NCBI RefSeq assembly: GCF_029407905.1
Contig: NC_073632.1
Span: 59,971,964-60,035,963 of the forward strand
Length of the DNA stretch: 64,000 nt
Direction of reading: 5' to 3'
Source of the DNA: Bubalus kerabau
Taxonomy: Eukaryota; Chordata; Mammalia; Artiodactyla; Bovidae
Under the pieces are notes generated by a model that had not been told where the DNA came from, made no database searches, and saw only the letters and a program-made list of their open reading frames with translations. Positions 1 through 9,600 of this stretch are shown one piece after another (the first letter of the stretch is position 1; each line of letters begins with the position of its first letter). Both the position numbers and the translations under genes were made by a program.

Positions 1-1087
1 AAATACCCAAGTAGTACACGCCAGGGTGTAAAGCAGACAGCTCCTAGATAGTCTGTCTCCCAAAAGGACTGGTACCTGCTAATTTTTTTTTTTTTTTCCA
101 TTTCATCTGGTGGGCAGCCTGTACTAAGTGAAGTTTGTGTTTTATTATAATATGGTGTTCTTTATTATACAACAATGAGTAAAAGAAGAGAGGAGTTTCA
201 ACATCTCAGCTAACTTGAGACCATCACAACAAATACAAAACAAAAATAAAGACTAAGTGGAACTACAAACTCCCATAAGACACTAACCATCATTATTGCC
301 CTCTTTCCTTCTTTTCTACGGCAACTGTACTTTGAACTTTGTTGAAAAGCCCTGAATTCCTACCAGTAGGCATTGGAGAAGAGTGATTGAAATACTGCCT
401 AAATATTTATCTTTTTAATCAAGAAAATCAACACAGATTATTCCATATATGATGGTAGCTTATCATATGGAACTGATAAAAAACCTTGACATTCTATGAA
501 TGAGAGTGTGTATCCTCTCTTGAATATGTGTTCTTTTTCTTTTATTTTAGTAATATCTTATATAGAAACTGACAATCCAATAGAAAGAAACTCTGACCAT
601 TAGGTAAGACTGAAAATCTTGCTTCACTATCAATAAAAGTGGCTCCCCATTCAGCTATGTATTAGTGTAGTTCTAGCAAAGGTACAGCATTCTAGGACAA
701 CTTTAGTATTATGGTCCTACTTATTTTATGTGACTGTGTTATAGCAATTTACATCTTTGAAGTTTGGTTATTTGGTTATTTACAAAGCATAAGCTTCAGA
801 CATCTATTTCTGGTAATAGTGGATTAAAAAACTCCTAACACTCCTGCTAAAGACTCTAGAAAAGCTGAGTAAACATCAGAAAAAGTAGCTAAATACTATT
901 TGAATGTACTAAAAAACTAACAAAGGATTGAAGGCCAAGATTGGAGAAGAAGCTGAGACTTAGACAGGTAAGCTTGGCGATTAGGATCACTTTTTTCCTA
1001 AGGACATCTGCTATTTCTGAAAATTTGGCTCAGAGTTCAAGGCTTTTGTCTTAGGAGTAAGAGTGAACTATCAATTCAAGTAGCTCT
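1..1087. other. AT-rich unique sequence, no gene seen
   Basis: No reading frame, splice-bounded exon or recognisable repeat is supported here. A run of 15 T lies at 83-97. Confidence 0.6.
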
Positions 1088-1098
1088 CTCAGGGACTG

Positions 1099-1312
1099 AT
1101 GTATTTGCTTAACCACTCAGTTCAACTGTTTGAGACTCTTTGGATTGTAGCCTGCCAGTCTCCTCTGTCTATGGGATTTTCCAGGCAAGAACACTGGACT
1201 GGGTTGCCATTTCTTCCTCCAGGGGATCTCCCCAATCAGGAATGAACTTGTGTCTCCCGTGTCTCCTGCATTGCGGGTAGATTCTTTACCTGCTGAGCCA
1301 TCGGGGAAGCCC
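1099..1312 (-). mobile_element. Bov-tA SINE
   Basis: Read on the minus strand, the copy starts with the tRNA-like head (GGCTTCCCCGATGGCTCAGC) and runs into the Bov-A body (CCATAGACAGAGGAG). It is flanked by CTCAGGGA(C/T)TG at 1088-1098 and 1313-1323, an 11-bp target-site duplication with one mismatch. The copy is diverged and non-coding. Confidence 0.9.
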
Positions 1313-1456
1313 CTCAGGGATTGCTGCCCAACTTTAAATCATCTTGATCCCTGAACTTCAGTTAAGGGAATCTCAGATGGCCAGTTTCTTTGTCTGACAG
1401 AAGCAAAGGTAAATTGTCCCTGTAGAAAGTCTCATCCTGAGCTTCAGATAACTTTT

Positions 1457-1945
1457 TTTCTTTTTTTTAATTTTATTTATTTATTTTATTTTTTAACTTT
1501 ACAATATTGTATTGGTTTTGCCAACATGAATCTGCCACAGGTATACACGTGTTCCCCATCCTGAACCCTCCTCCCTCCTCCCTCCCCGTACCATCCTTCT
1601 GGGTCGTCCCAGTGCACAAGCCCCAAGCATCCAGTATCGTGCATCGAACCTGGACTGGTGACTCATTTCATATATGATATTATACATGTTTCAATGCCAT
1701 TCTCCCAAATCATCCCACCCTCTCCCTCTCCCACAGAGTCCAAAAACTGTTCTATACATCAGTGTCTCTTTTGCTGTCTCGTATACAGGGTTATTGTTAC
1801 CATCTTTCTAAATTCCATATATATGCGTTAGTATACTGTATTGGTGTTTTTCTTTCTGGCTTACTTCACTCTGTATAATAGGCTCCAGTTTCATCCACCT
1901 CATTAGAACTGATTTAAATGTATTCTTCTTAATGGCTGAGTAATA
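1457..1945 (-). mobile_element. L1 3' end (bovine-type), 5'-truncated
   Basis: In inverted orientation this shows the T-rich complement of the poly(A) tail, the AACTTTACAATATTGTATTG segment and the CTCCCTCCTCCCTCCCC G-rich tract of the ruminant L1 3' UTR. The last part of ORF2 follows (complement of ATTACTCAGCCATTAA). The 5' truncation abuts telomere-like repeats. TAACTTTT at 1449-1456 and 1959-1966 is a possible 8-bp target-site duplication that encloses both the L1 and the telomeric tract. Confidence 0.9.
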
Positions 1946-1962
1946 CTAACCCTAACCCTAAC
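1946..1962. repeat. Short interstitial telomere-like tract (CCCTAA)n
   Basis: Seventeen bases of uninterrupted CCCTAA register (CTAACCCTAACCCTAAC) sit at the 5' truncation point of the adjacent inverted L1, inside its probable target-site duplication. Confidence 0.85.
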
Positions 1963-2054
1963 TTTTATAAATTTTCATCTGAGATCATTTGAGTTTTGCC
2001 TCATGAGCACCCTTTGGTATTTCTTGTAATATGAATCTGCTAATGATGAAGATC

Positions 2055-2205
2055 TGCTTGATTAAAAATAACTTCATTTCACTTTTATTCTGGAAGGACG
2101 TTTTTCCCTTCTAATGGAATTCTAGGCTGTTAGTAATTTTTTTCAGTGTCTTCAAGCTATCATCCCTTGTCTCCTGGTTTCCATTGTTTACACTGTAGTA
2201 TCACT
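2055..2205 (-). mobile_element. Old L1 internal fragment (diverged)
   Basis: Landmarks such as GGAATTCTAGGCTGTTAGTA and CTGGTTTCCATTGTTTAC resemble antisense sequence of old mammalian L1. Heavily diverged, so the family call is tentative. Confidence 0.4.
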
Positions 2206-2466
2206 GATGCTCACATTTCAAGGCACCTTGAACTCTAAAAGCCATCTCAATATTCTCAGTAAGCCAATAATAAATGGATAGACTTCTAAATGGTAGATTT
2301 AATTAATGGATAGACTAAATGGTAGACTTCTATAATAGGTGTTTCCATTCAATGTCTCCACTTCCCTAATATCCATTCACTCATCTGTCTACTGTAGTGT
2401 GAGTTCTATTCCCAACATTAGTCTGCAATTATTCTCATTAAGAATAACAGTATCTATCTTACATGT

Positions 2467-2653
2467 TAATGGACTTTCCTGGTGGCTCAGCTGGTAAGAA
2501 ACTGCCTCAAATGTGGGAGACCTAGGTTCAATCCCCGCATTGCGAAAAATCCCCTGGAGAAGGGAACAGCTACCCACTCTAGTATTCTGGCCTGGAGAAT
2601 TCCAAGAGGAGTTGCAAAGAGTAGGACACAACTGAGCAACTTTAACTTTCACT
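2467..2653 (+). mobile_element. Bov-tA SINE
   Basis: Forward head TTTCCTGGTGGCTCAGCTGG followed by the Bov-A body ending near GGACACAACTGAGCAAC. TTACATGT at 2459-2466 and 2654-2661 is an 8-bp target-site duplication. Confidence 0.9.
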
Positions 2654-2859
2654 TTACATGTCAAGAAACATTCAGTAATATTATTGTTCCTCAGAAGCAT
2701 TGACTGCAGTCAATAACATTTTCTTTTATTCTAGATTCTCCTATAAGCATAGTGTCTTTGTTGTCCTTATCTCTGGGCATTCCTTCTTCCTCAATTTTTC
2801 AAACTCCTCTTTCCTTTTTTTGGCCATATTTACAAGTCTTTTGCTTCCTCAATGACACA

Positions 2860-3330
2860 CAATCTTCCGGCTCTTTGTGTTAATGTCTCTCTACCTAAAA
2901 AAGTCATTCTTCCTATCCTGGCAATTTTTTTGTCAATTTAGTATCTTCTTCTTGGTTCTCAATTTAAATTCCCTCTGGAAAAAAGTTTTTCCTATATTCT
3001 CAACACTAGGTTAGGAGTTGCCATTTTTTGCTAACAACCATTGGCTATAGTAGTTATATTTTACCATTGATTACTTTTTAAATTATATTATTTATTGTTA
3101 GACTATCAACTCTAAGGGTATAGGACCACCTTCTTGTTCACTATTGAGTCTCCAAGGTCCAACACATTGTTAGCCTTTAGAAAAGTGAACAAAGTGAGTG
3201 TTAGTTGCTCAGTTATGTCTGACTCTTTGTGAACCCACAGACTGTAATCCACCACACTCCTCTGTTCATGGACCTCTCCAAGCAAGAATACTTTCAAATT
3301 AGTGCACTGTATCTGGCCTTTAGATATAAT
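2860..3330 (+). mobile_element. L2 LINE 3' region (ancient)
   Basis: The sequence follows the L2 3' end pattern: a pyrimidine-rich coding remnant, then ACTATCAACTCTAAGGG (the L2 'taagctc-tgagggcaggg' motif) and a decayed tail. A Bov-A monomer lies inside it at 3182-3315. Confidence 0.5.
3182..3315 (-). mobile_element. Bov-A SINE monomer fragment
   Basis: Contains the complement of the Bov-A tail (TTGCTCAGTTATGTCTGACT) and body. GCCTTTAGA at 3173-3181 and 3316-3324 is a possible 9-bp target-site duplication within the L2 fragment. Confidence 0.75.
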
Positions 3331-3375
3331 TATTCCCAGTCTCTTTCCACCATTTCCTAGACAATTTCATCTATT

Positions 3376-3397
3376 CACACACACACACACACACACA
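3376..3397. repeat. (CA)11 microsatellite
   Basis: Twenty-two uninterrupted bases of CA dinucleotide. Confidence 0.98.
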
Positions 3398-3718
3398 GAG
3401 AAACTTTCAACTGCAATGTGTTGTAGTTACATATTTATTAAATATTGTGATACAGATGAAGATAACATGCAGTTACTTAGAAAAATGGATATAATGAGTT
3501 AAACTGTGAAAAACATAGTTACCTATTTGTGACATAAATATTCATTTGTTATACTTTCAATATTTGTTATAGTTTTAGCATTTGTTACATAAACAATTCT
3601 GTAATTATAAGATAATGCCCATATCGTAACTCATTATCTTCCATATTTCTACATGCTTACCTGTTATCTTCAAAGCCATGAGTCTCAGATTCCTCATTAT
3701 TAAAATATAAGTAATGAT

Positions 3719-3997
3719 GCTGCTACTGCTGCTGCTAAGTCACTTCAGTCATGTCCAACTCTGTGCGACCCCATAGACGGCAGCCCACCAGGTTCCTCTG
3801 TCCACGGGATTCTTCAGGCAAGAACATTGGAGTGGGTTGCCATTTCCTTCTCCAATGCATGAAAGTGAAAAGTGAAAGTGAAGTCGCTCAGTCATGTCCG
3901 ACTCTCAGTGACCTCATGGACTGCAGCCTACCAGGCTCCTCCATCCATGGGATTCTCCAGGAAAGAGTACTGGAGTGGGGTGCCATTGCCTTCTCCG
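3719..3997 (-). mobile_element. Bov-A2 SINE (two Bov-A units)
   Basis: Two Bov-A units in inverted orientation, separated by the (AAGTGAA)-type linker, with a CTG-rich start that is the complement of the GCAGCAG tail. ATAAGTAATGAT at 3707-3718 and 3998-4009 is an exact 12-bp target-site duplication. Confidence 0.95.
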
Positions 3998-4167
3998 ATA
4001 AGTAATGATATCACTACCCAATATTTAGTCCCTTTTTTTCCTTTCAATTTAAATATTCCACAGAGAATCTTGGTTACTCTGCCAAACACATGATTCATTA
4101 ACTTGATTACATCACCAAACTTTCACCCTGTTTTATTTTGTTGTTTTTTTTTCTGTAAACTGCATCA

Positions 4168-4770
4168 TTGTTATGGACTAAAATGTGTTTCTCCCAAATT
4201 CTTTTTTTTTTTTTTAATTTTATTTTATTTTTAAACTTTACATAACTGTATTAGTTTTGCCAAATATCAAAATGAATCCGCCACAGGTATACATGTGTTC
4301 CCCATCCTGAACCCTTCTCCCTCCTCCCTCCCCATTCCATCCCTCTGGGTTGTCCCAATGCACCAGCCCCCAGCATCCAGTATCGTGCATCGCACCTGTT
4401 TCTCCCAAATTCTTATGTTGAAGCCCTGTCATTGTGACTGTATCTGGAAACAGAACCTTTAAAAGGGTTATTAAGGTTAAATGAGGTCATAAGGGTGAAG
4501 GCCTAATCCATAGGCCTTTTACAAGAACAAGTATCTTTATAAAAAGAGGAAGAGACACAAGGGATGCCTGTGTCCACAGAAAAGGTCATGTGAGGACACA
4601 GTGAGAAGCCAGCTGTCTACAAGCCAAGGAGAGAGGCCTCAAGAGAAACTGACCTTGCTCATACCTTGATCTGTACTTCCAGGCTCCAGAAGGCTGAGGC
4701 ACTATATTACTGTTGTCTAAACCACCTAGTATGTGGTATTGTGTTGTGCTACCTTTAGTAGACTACAGGC
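4168..4770 (+). repeat. Old interspersed repeat (LTR-like, family not assigned), split by L1
   Basis: GTTATGGACTAAAATGTGTT, TTATGTTGAAGCCCTG, AGGTTAAATGAGGTCATAAG and a final CTAAACCACCTAGTATGTGG match a repeat family common across mammals that I cannot name with certainty. It is interrupted at 4204-4397 by an L1 3' end. No coding capacity. Confidence 0.6.
4204..4397 (-). mobile_element. Truncated L1 3' end insertion (bovine-type)
   Basis: A 5'-truncated copy of about 190 bp in inverted orientation with a T-rich tail complement, the TTTAAACTTTACATAACTGT segment and the CTCCTCCCTCCCC tract. GTTTCTCCCAAATTCTT occurs exactly at 4187-4203 and 4398-4414, a 17-bp target-site duplication made within an older repeat. 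Confidence 0.97.
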
Positions 4771-4829
4771 CTTTCTCCCTTAACCTTGGTATAGAGATTT
4801 AGCTAAGATTCTTGTCAATGTATTCCTTT

Positions 4830-5495
4830 TAAACATGGCTTTATTTTGCATTTTTGTATTTATCCCCACTTTATCTACATAGGTCCAAATTTCTTCATCT
4901 CCCTGAGCTATAAGCCCTCTCCTAATTGTTCTCTTTCATCTTCAGTGTTGGTCCCCTTTATTTGGCACTCAACCTCCTATCTAAATGATCTTTCTACAGA
5001 GCAAAGATGATTGTGATTGAATTACCTCCCTCTCTTGAGCCTCTAATCTTCATGAGCTACAGGACAAGGGACAAATGCCTTATTTTGACATATGTGGTCC
5101 CTTAAAATTGGAACCAAACTGAACTACATAGCCTTTCTCCATTACTGTTTTTCCAGGCTCCTGCCACATGAAAAAAGTCACAGGCTAGCCAAGCTTCATG
5201 TATTGAACTCTACTGTTTCCTTATTCCTCTCTTGACTCAGTGAAGCTTTTCCAACATACTTGGACAGAAAGGCTGTTCCCTTTACTACATGGTCAACACT
5301 GTTTATTCTTTTATACATACCTGTGTTATACATTCATAAACTGTAGTGAATACATTTATATGGCCAACTCACTAAACTGCGAATCTTTGAGAACAAAAAC
5401 AGTATGTAATTCATATTCATATTTTGTATATTTAACATTGGGACTGACCATGGTGTTTGACAATCAGTATTACATAAATAAATATATAAAATAAT
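4830..5495 (+). mobile_element. L2 LINE 3' region (ancient)
   Basis: CTCCTATCTAAATGATCTTTC and ATTGAATTACCTCCCTCTCT follow the L2 C-terminal coding region. GAATCTTTGAGAACAAAAAC and the final ATAAATAAATA resemble the L2 3' terminus. Strongly decayed. Confidence 0.5.
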
Positions 5496-6305
5496 AAATT
5501 AATGATATTAAAGCATAACTCAATTTTTGAACCTGAAAGTCTTTGAAGAATTCTACTAGTATACAGTGAAGTTTGGACTTCTTATTTAAGTATTCATGAT
5601 ACTCTCCACTGGACAAAACCAATACTTTTCTATCTTCATGACTATGTTTGTAGTGAGCCCACATTCAGTCCCAGTTCAACATTATCTCCCATAAGCTAGA
5701 AATAACTACATTTAAGTTTGTCTTCATAATAGAATCTATTGCTATCTAATAACATAATTCTTAATTAGTGTGTGCTAACATCTCTTTTAAACTTTAAGAT
5801 TTTTCATGTAAAATTCCATAACTGATTATCTGAGAAGAATTAATACCTAGTCCTGTTCATAAACCAGACTTTCAGTAAAAACATTGTGACATCCACTTTA
5901 TGAGTATTTGTTGAGTACCTCAGTCACTTTCAAAAATTTTGTTCACAGCCTTCACATTTAAAAAATGTGTGCATACTATCATATTATTTATTTAATTATT
6001 TGAAAAAGAAAGCACTTATTTCAATTATTTGAAAAAGAAAGTATTGATATACTAATATATTACATGGATTTAGTAGAACCAGAAAAATGTAAAAAGAAAC
6101 TAAAGATAAAAAGTAAATGTAAGTGGAAGTCATTGAATTTTCTCCAGTATCCCACTACTTTATGTTTCTGTATGCTTTGTGGGGTAAGCCCTTCTTTGGA
6201 GATCACTAACAGATTATTCTCATTATAACACAGGAATTATCAATAACCTTCACTGGTACTGCTTTAATCATCTAGTGTTGTTGAGAAATGGGCATTCTGC
6301 ATAGC
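5496..6305. other. AT-rich unique sequence, no gene seen
   Basis: No supported coding region. GAAAAAGAAAG-type words recur near 6000-6045. Otherwise nothing recognisable. Confidence 0.55.
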
Positions 6306-8670
6306 TTCAGTTCAGTCCAGATCAGTCGCTCAGTCGTGTCTGACTCTTTGTGACCCCATGAACCGCAGCACACCAGGCCTCACTGTCCATCACCAGCCCC
6401 CAGAGTTCATTGAGACTCACGTCCATCGAGGCAGTGATTCCATCCAGCCATCTCGTCCTCTGTCATCCCTCCTCCTCCTGCCCTCAATCTTTCCCAGCAT
6501 CAGGGTCTTTTCAAATGAGTCAGCTCTTCCCATCAGGTGGCCAAAGTATTGGAGTTTCAGCTTCAACATCAGTCCTTCCAATGAACACCCAGGACTGATC
6601 TCCTTTAGGATGGACTGGTTGGATCTCCTTGCAGTCCAAGGGACTCTCAAGAGTCTTCTTCAACACCACAGTTCAAAAGCATCAATTCTTCAGCACTCAG
6701 CTTTCTTCACAGTCCAACTCTCACATCCATATATGACCACTGGAAAAACCATAGCTTTGACTAGACAGACCTTTGTTGACAGTGTAATGTCTCTGCTTTT
6801 TAATGAGCTGTCTAGGTTGGTCATAACTTTCCTTCCAAGGAGTAAGTGTTTTTTAATTTCATGGCTGCAGTCACCATCTACAGTGATTTTGGAGCTCAGA
6901 AAAATAAAGTCTGACACTGTTTCCACTGTTTCTCCATCTATTTGCCATGAAGTGATGGGACCAGATGCCATGATCTTCTTTTTCTGAATGTTGAGCTTTA
7001 AGCCAACTTCTTCACTCTCCTCTTTCACTTTCATCAAGAGGCTTTTTAGTTCTTCTTCACTTTCTGCCATGAGGGTGGTGTTATCCGCATATCTGAGGTT
7101 ATTGCTATTTCTCCCAGCAACTTGATTCCAGCTTGTGCTTCCTTCAGCCCAGCGTTTCTCATGATGTACTCTGCATATGAGTTAAATAAACAGGGTGACA
7201 ATATACAGCCTTGACGTACTCCTGTTTCTATTTGGAACCAGTCTGTTGTTCCTTGTCCAGTTCTAACTGTTGCTTCCTGACCTGCATACAGGTTTCTCAA
7301 GAGGCAGGTCAGGTGGTCTGGTATTCCCATCTTTTTCAGAATTTTCCACAGTTTATTGTGATCCACACAGTCAAAGGCTTTGGCATAGTCAATAAAGCAG
7401 AAATAGATGTTTTTCTGGAACTCTCTTACTTTTTCGATGATCCAGTGGATGTTGGCAATTTGATCTCTGGTTCCTCTGCCTTTTCTAAAACCAGCTTGAA
7501 CATCTGGAAGTTCACGGTTCACATATTGCTGAAGCCTGGCTTGGAGAATTTTGAGCATTACTTTACTAGCATGTGAGATGAGTACAATTGTGTGGTGGTT
7601 TGAGCATTCTTTGGCATTGCCTTTCTTTGGGATTGGAATGAAAACTGACCTTTTCCAGTCCTGTGGCCACTGCTGACTTTTCCAAATTTGCTGGCATATT
7701 GAGTGCAGCACTTTCACAGCATCATCTTTCAGGATTTGAAATAGCTCAACTGGAATTCCATCACCTCCTCTAGCTTTGTTCATGGTAATGCTTCCTAAGG
7801 CCCACTTGACTTCACATTCCAGGATGTCTGGCTCTAGGTGAGTGATCACATCATCGTGATTATCTGGGTCATGAAGATCTTTTTTGTATAGTTTTCCTGT
7901 GTATTCTTGCCACCTCTTCTTAATATCTTCTGCTTCTGTTAGGTCCATACCATTTCTGTCCTTTATCGAGCCCATCTTTGCATGAAATGTTCCCTTGGTA
8001 TCTTTTATTTTCTTGAAGAGATCTCTAGTCTTTCCCATTCTATTGTTTTCCTCTATTTCTTTGCTTTAATCACTGAGGAAGGCTTTCTTATCTCTCCTTG
8101 CTATTCTTTGGAACTCTGCATTCAAATGGGTATATCCTTCCTTTTCTCCTTTGCTTTTCACTTCCCTTCTTTTCACAGCTATTTGTAAAGCCTCCTCAGA
8201 CAGCCATTTTGCTTTTTTGCATTTGTTTTTCTTGGAGATGGTCTTGCTCCCTGTCTCCTGTACAATGTCATGAACCTCTGTCCATAGTTCATCAGGCACT
8301 CTGTCTGTCAGATGTAGTCCCTTAAATCTATTTCTCACTTCCACTGTATAGTCATAAGGGATTTGATTCAGGTCATACCTGAATGGTGTCGTGGTTTTCT
8401 CCACTTTCTTGAATTTCAGTCTGAATTTGGCAATAAGGAGTTCATGATCTGAGCCACAGTCAGCTCCCGGTCTTGTTTTTGCTGACTGTATAGAGCTTCC
8501 CCTTTTTTGGCTGCAAGGAATATAATCAGTCTGATTTCAGTATTGAGCATCTGGTGATGTCCATGTGTAGAGTCTTCTCTTGTGTTGTTGGAAGAGGGTG
8601 TTTGCTGTGACCAGTGCATTCTCTTGGCAGAACTCTATTAGCCTTTGCCCTGCTTCATTCTGTACTCCAA
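6306..8670 (-). mobile_element. BovB (RTE-clade) LINE, 5'-truncated in the endonuclease domain
   Basis: This is the longest uninterrupted BovB copy in the window. The 3' terminus lies at the left (complement of GACTGAGCGACTGA near 6325). The coding remnant runs leftward from the C-terminal part of the endonuclease (near 8640), through the endonuclease-RT linker and RT palm, to the C-terminal domain. Flanking target-site duplications were not recognised. The C-terminal block reads SPGCSLEGL, a state intermediate between the oldest and youngest BovB copies here. Confidence 0.97.
6417..8640 (-). pseudogene. BovB endonuclease/reverse transcriptase remnant
   Basis: The BovB polyprotein would nick target DNA and reverse-transcribe BovB and SINE RNA. 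Here it is broken into frame-shifted blocks at about 8066-8404, 7046-8038 (330 residues), 6690-7070 and 6417-6650. The 330-residue block holds RT landmarks in order: GGDGIPVELF near residue 90, VFIPIPKKG near 135, FIDYAKAFDCVDH near 220 and GVRQGCILSP near 280. The active-site box that should read YADD is in the next frame and reads YADN (GCG GAT AAC), so the second catalytic aspartate is lost as well as the frame. The endonuclease N-terminus is absent. The element cannot encode active protein. Confidence 0.95.
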
Positions 8671-8729
8671 TGCCTTATTTCCCATGTAATGGAAGTTTAA
8701 CCCATTACAGGAAAGGAATCTGGCCAACT

Positions 8730-8935
8730 GCCTCATTGAATCCCTACTACATGTCAAACATTATGGCACATCCTTTGTGTCCATAATCTCATTTAATTCT
8801 AAAACCAATCCTGCAAAGTATCTTTAAGTTTGTCTTACAAATAAGAAAACAGATTTTCAGAAGATTAAAACATTCATGACAGTAATAAACAAGGCACAGG
8901 ATTTGAATCCACATTTGTCTAATCTTATACCTTAA
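8730..8935 (-). mobile_element. MIR SINE (ancient)
   Basis: CTACTACATGTCAAACATTAT, AATCTCATTTAATTCTAAAA and GGATTTGAATCCACATTTGT are decayed forms of the MIR landmarks read in antisense. A Bov-A2 inserted at its right end. Confidence 0.75.
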
Positions 8936-8938
8936 AAT

Positions 8939-9205
8939 CGGAGAAGGCAATGGCACCCCACTTCAGTACTCTTGCCTTGAAAATCCCCTGGACGGAGGAG
9001 CCTGGTGGGCTGCAGTTCATGGCGTCGCTAAGAGTCGGACACAACTGAGAGACTTCACTTTCACTTTTCACTTTCACGTATTAGAGAAGGAAATGGCAAC
9101 CCACTCCAGTGTTCTTGCCTGGAGAATCCCAGTGATGGAGCCTGGTGGGCTGCTGTCTATGGGGTCACACAGAGTCGGACACGACTGAAGTGACTTAGCA
9201 GCAGC
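8939..9205 (+). mobile_element. Bov-A2 SINE
   Basis: Two Bov-A units joined by the CTTTCACTTTTCACTTTCAC linker, ending in GACTTAGCAGCAGC. ATACCTTAAAAT at 8927-8938 and 9206-9217 is an exact 12-bp target-site duplication. Confidence 0.97.
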
Positions 9206-9326
9206 ATACCTTAAAATATCCAGTATAAATTCTTTCTAACACATCTAGTCACAGCAACATTTTTAATTTTAATTTTCTATCTAAAATTTTATGTTAAAAT
9301 AATCAAACATATCCTTTTCTTTTTAG

Positions 9327-9426
9327 ACTCATAGATTTGACCTCTCTTGACATTGTCTTCACCCTGGCCTGGCTTGTGTCTGCAGTCTACACAGGCATGG
9401 AGGACGAGGAAGCAGAGGAGCCCTAG
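9327..9426 (+). CDS. Candidate terminal coding exon, gene not recognised
   Basis: A pyrimidine-rich stretch and AG (ATCCTTTTCTTTTTAG, ending at 9326) look like a 3' splice site. After one base that would complete a split codon, the open frame runs 32 codons to a TAG at 9424-9426. It begins LIDLTSLDIVFTLAWLVSAV and ends YTGMEDEEAEEP: a hydrophobic stretch that could be a membrane segment, followed by an acidic C-terminus. An AATAAA lies 150 bases beyond the stop at 9578-9583. The region is not a repeat I recognise and is more GC-rich than its surroundings. No upstream exon is seen. It could be a real last exon, a fragment of a retrocopy or chance. I do not recognise the protein. Confidence 0.3.
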
Positions 9427-9600
9427 TTCACAAACACTGATTTCAACAGTGTAAGAGTATCCTCATGCCCTCTGCACTGATGAAATTTCATGTTGTCAAC
9501 TCCCTTTCACATCATCTGTCCCATTGTCTTACATGCAAAACAATGCATGTGGCATATGCAATGCTTCTTTTTTGCAAAATAAATTCATGAATTAAAAGTT
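9427..9600 (+). promoter_or_regulatory. Possible 3' UTR and polyadenylation signal of the 9.3-kb candidate exon
   Basis: AATAAA at 9578-9583 is about 150 bases after the candidate stop codon, in otherwise unique sequence. It has meaning only if the exon is real. Confidence 0.25.

Noticed and set aside
1499..1687. A minus-strand open frame with WxR/GxRxx-rich sequence, repeated at 4238-4432
   Set aside because: Both lie in the G-rich 3' UTR of bovine-type L1, which is non-coding.
6358..6987. A 209-codon plus-strand open frame
   Set aside because: It is the antisense of the minus-strand BovB RT C-terminal region. Similar antisense frames recur at other inverted BovB copies.
7211..7576. A 121-codon plus-strand open frame
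   Set aside because: Antisense of the BovB RT palm. It recurs at 21795-22013 and 36727-37098 for the same reason.
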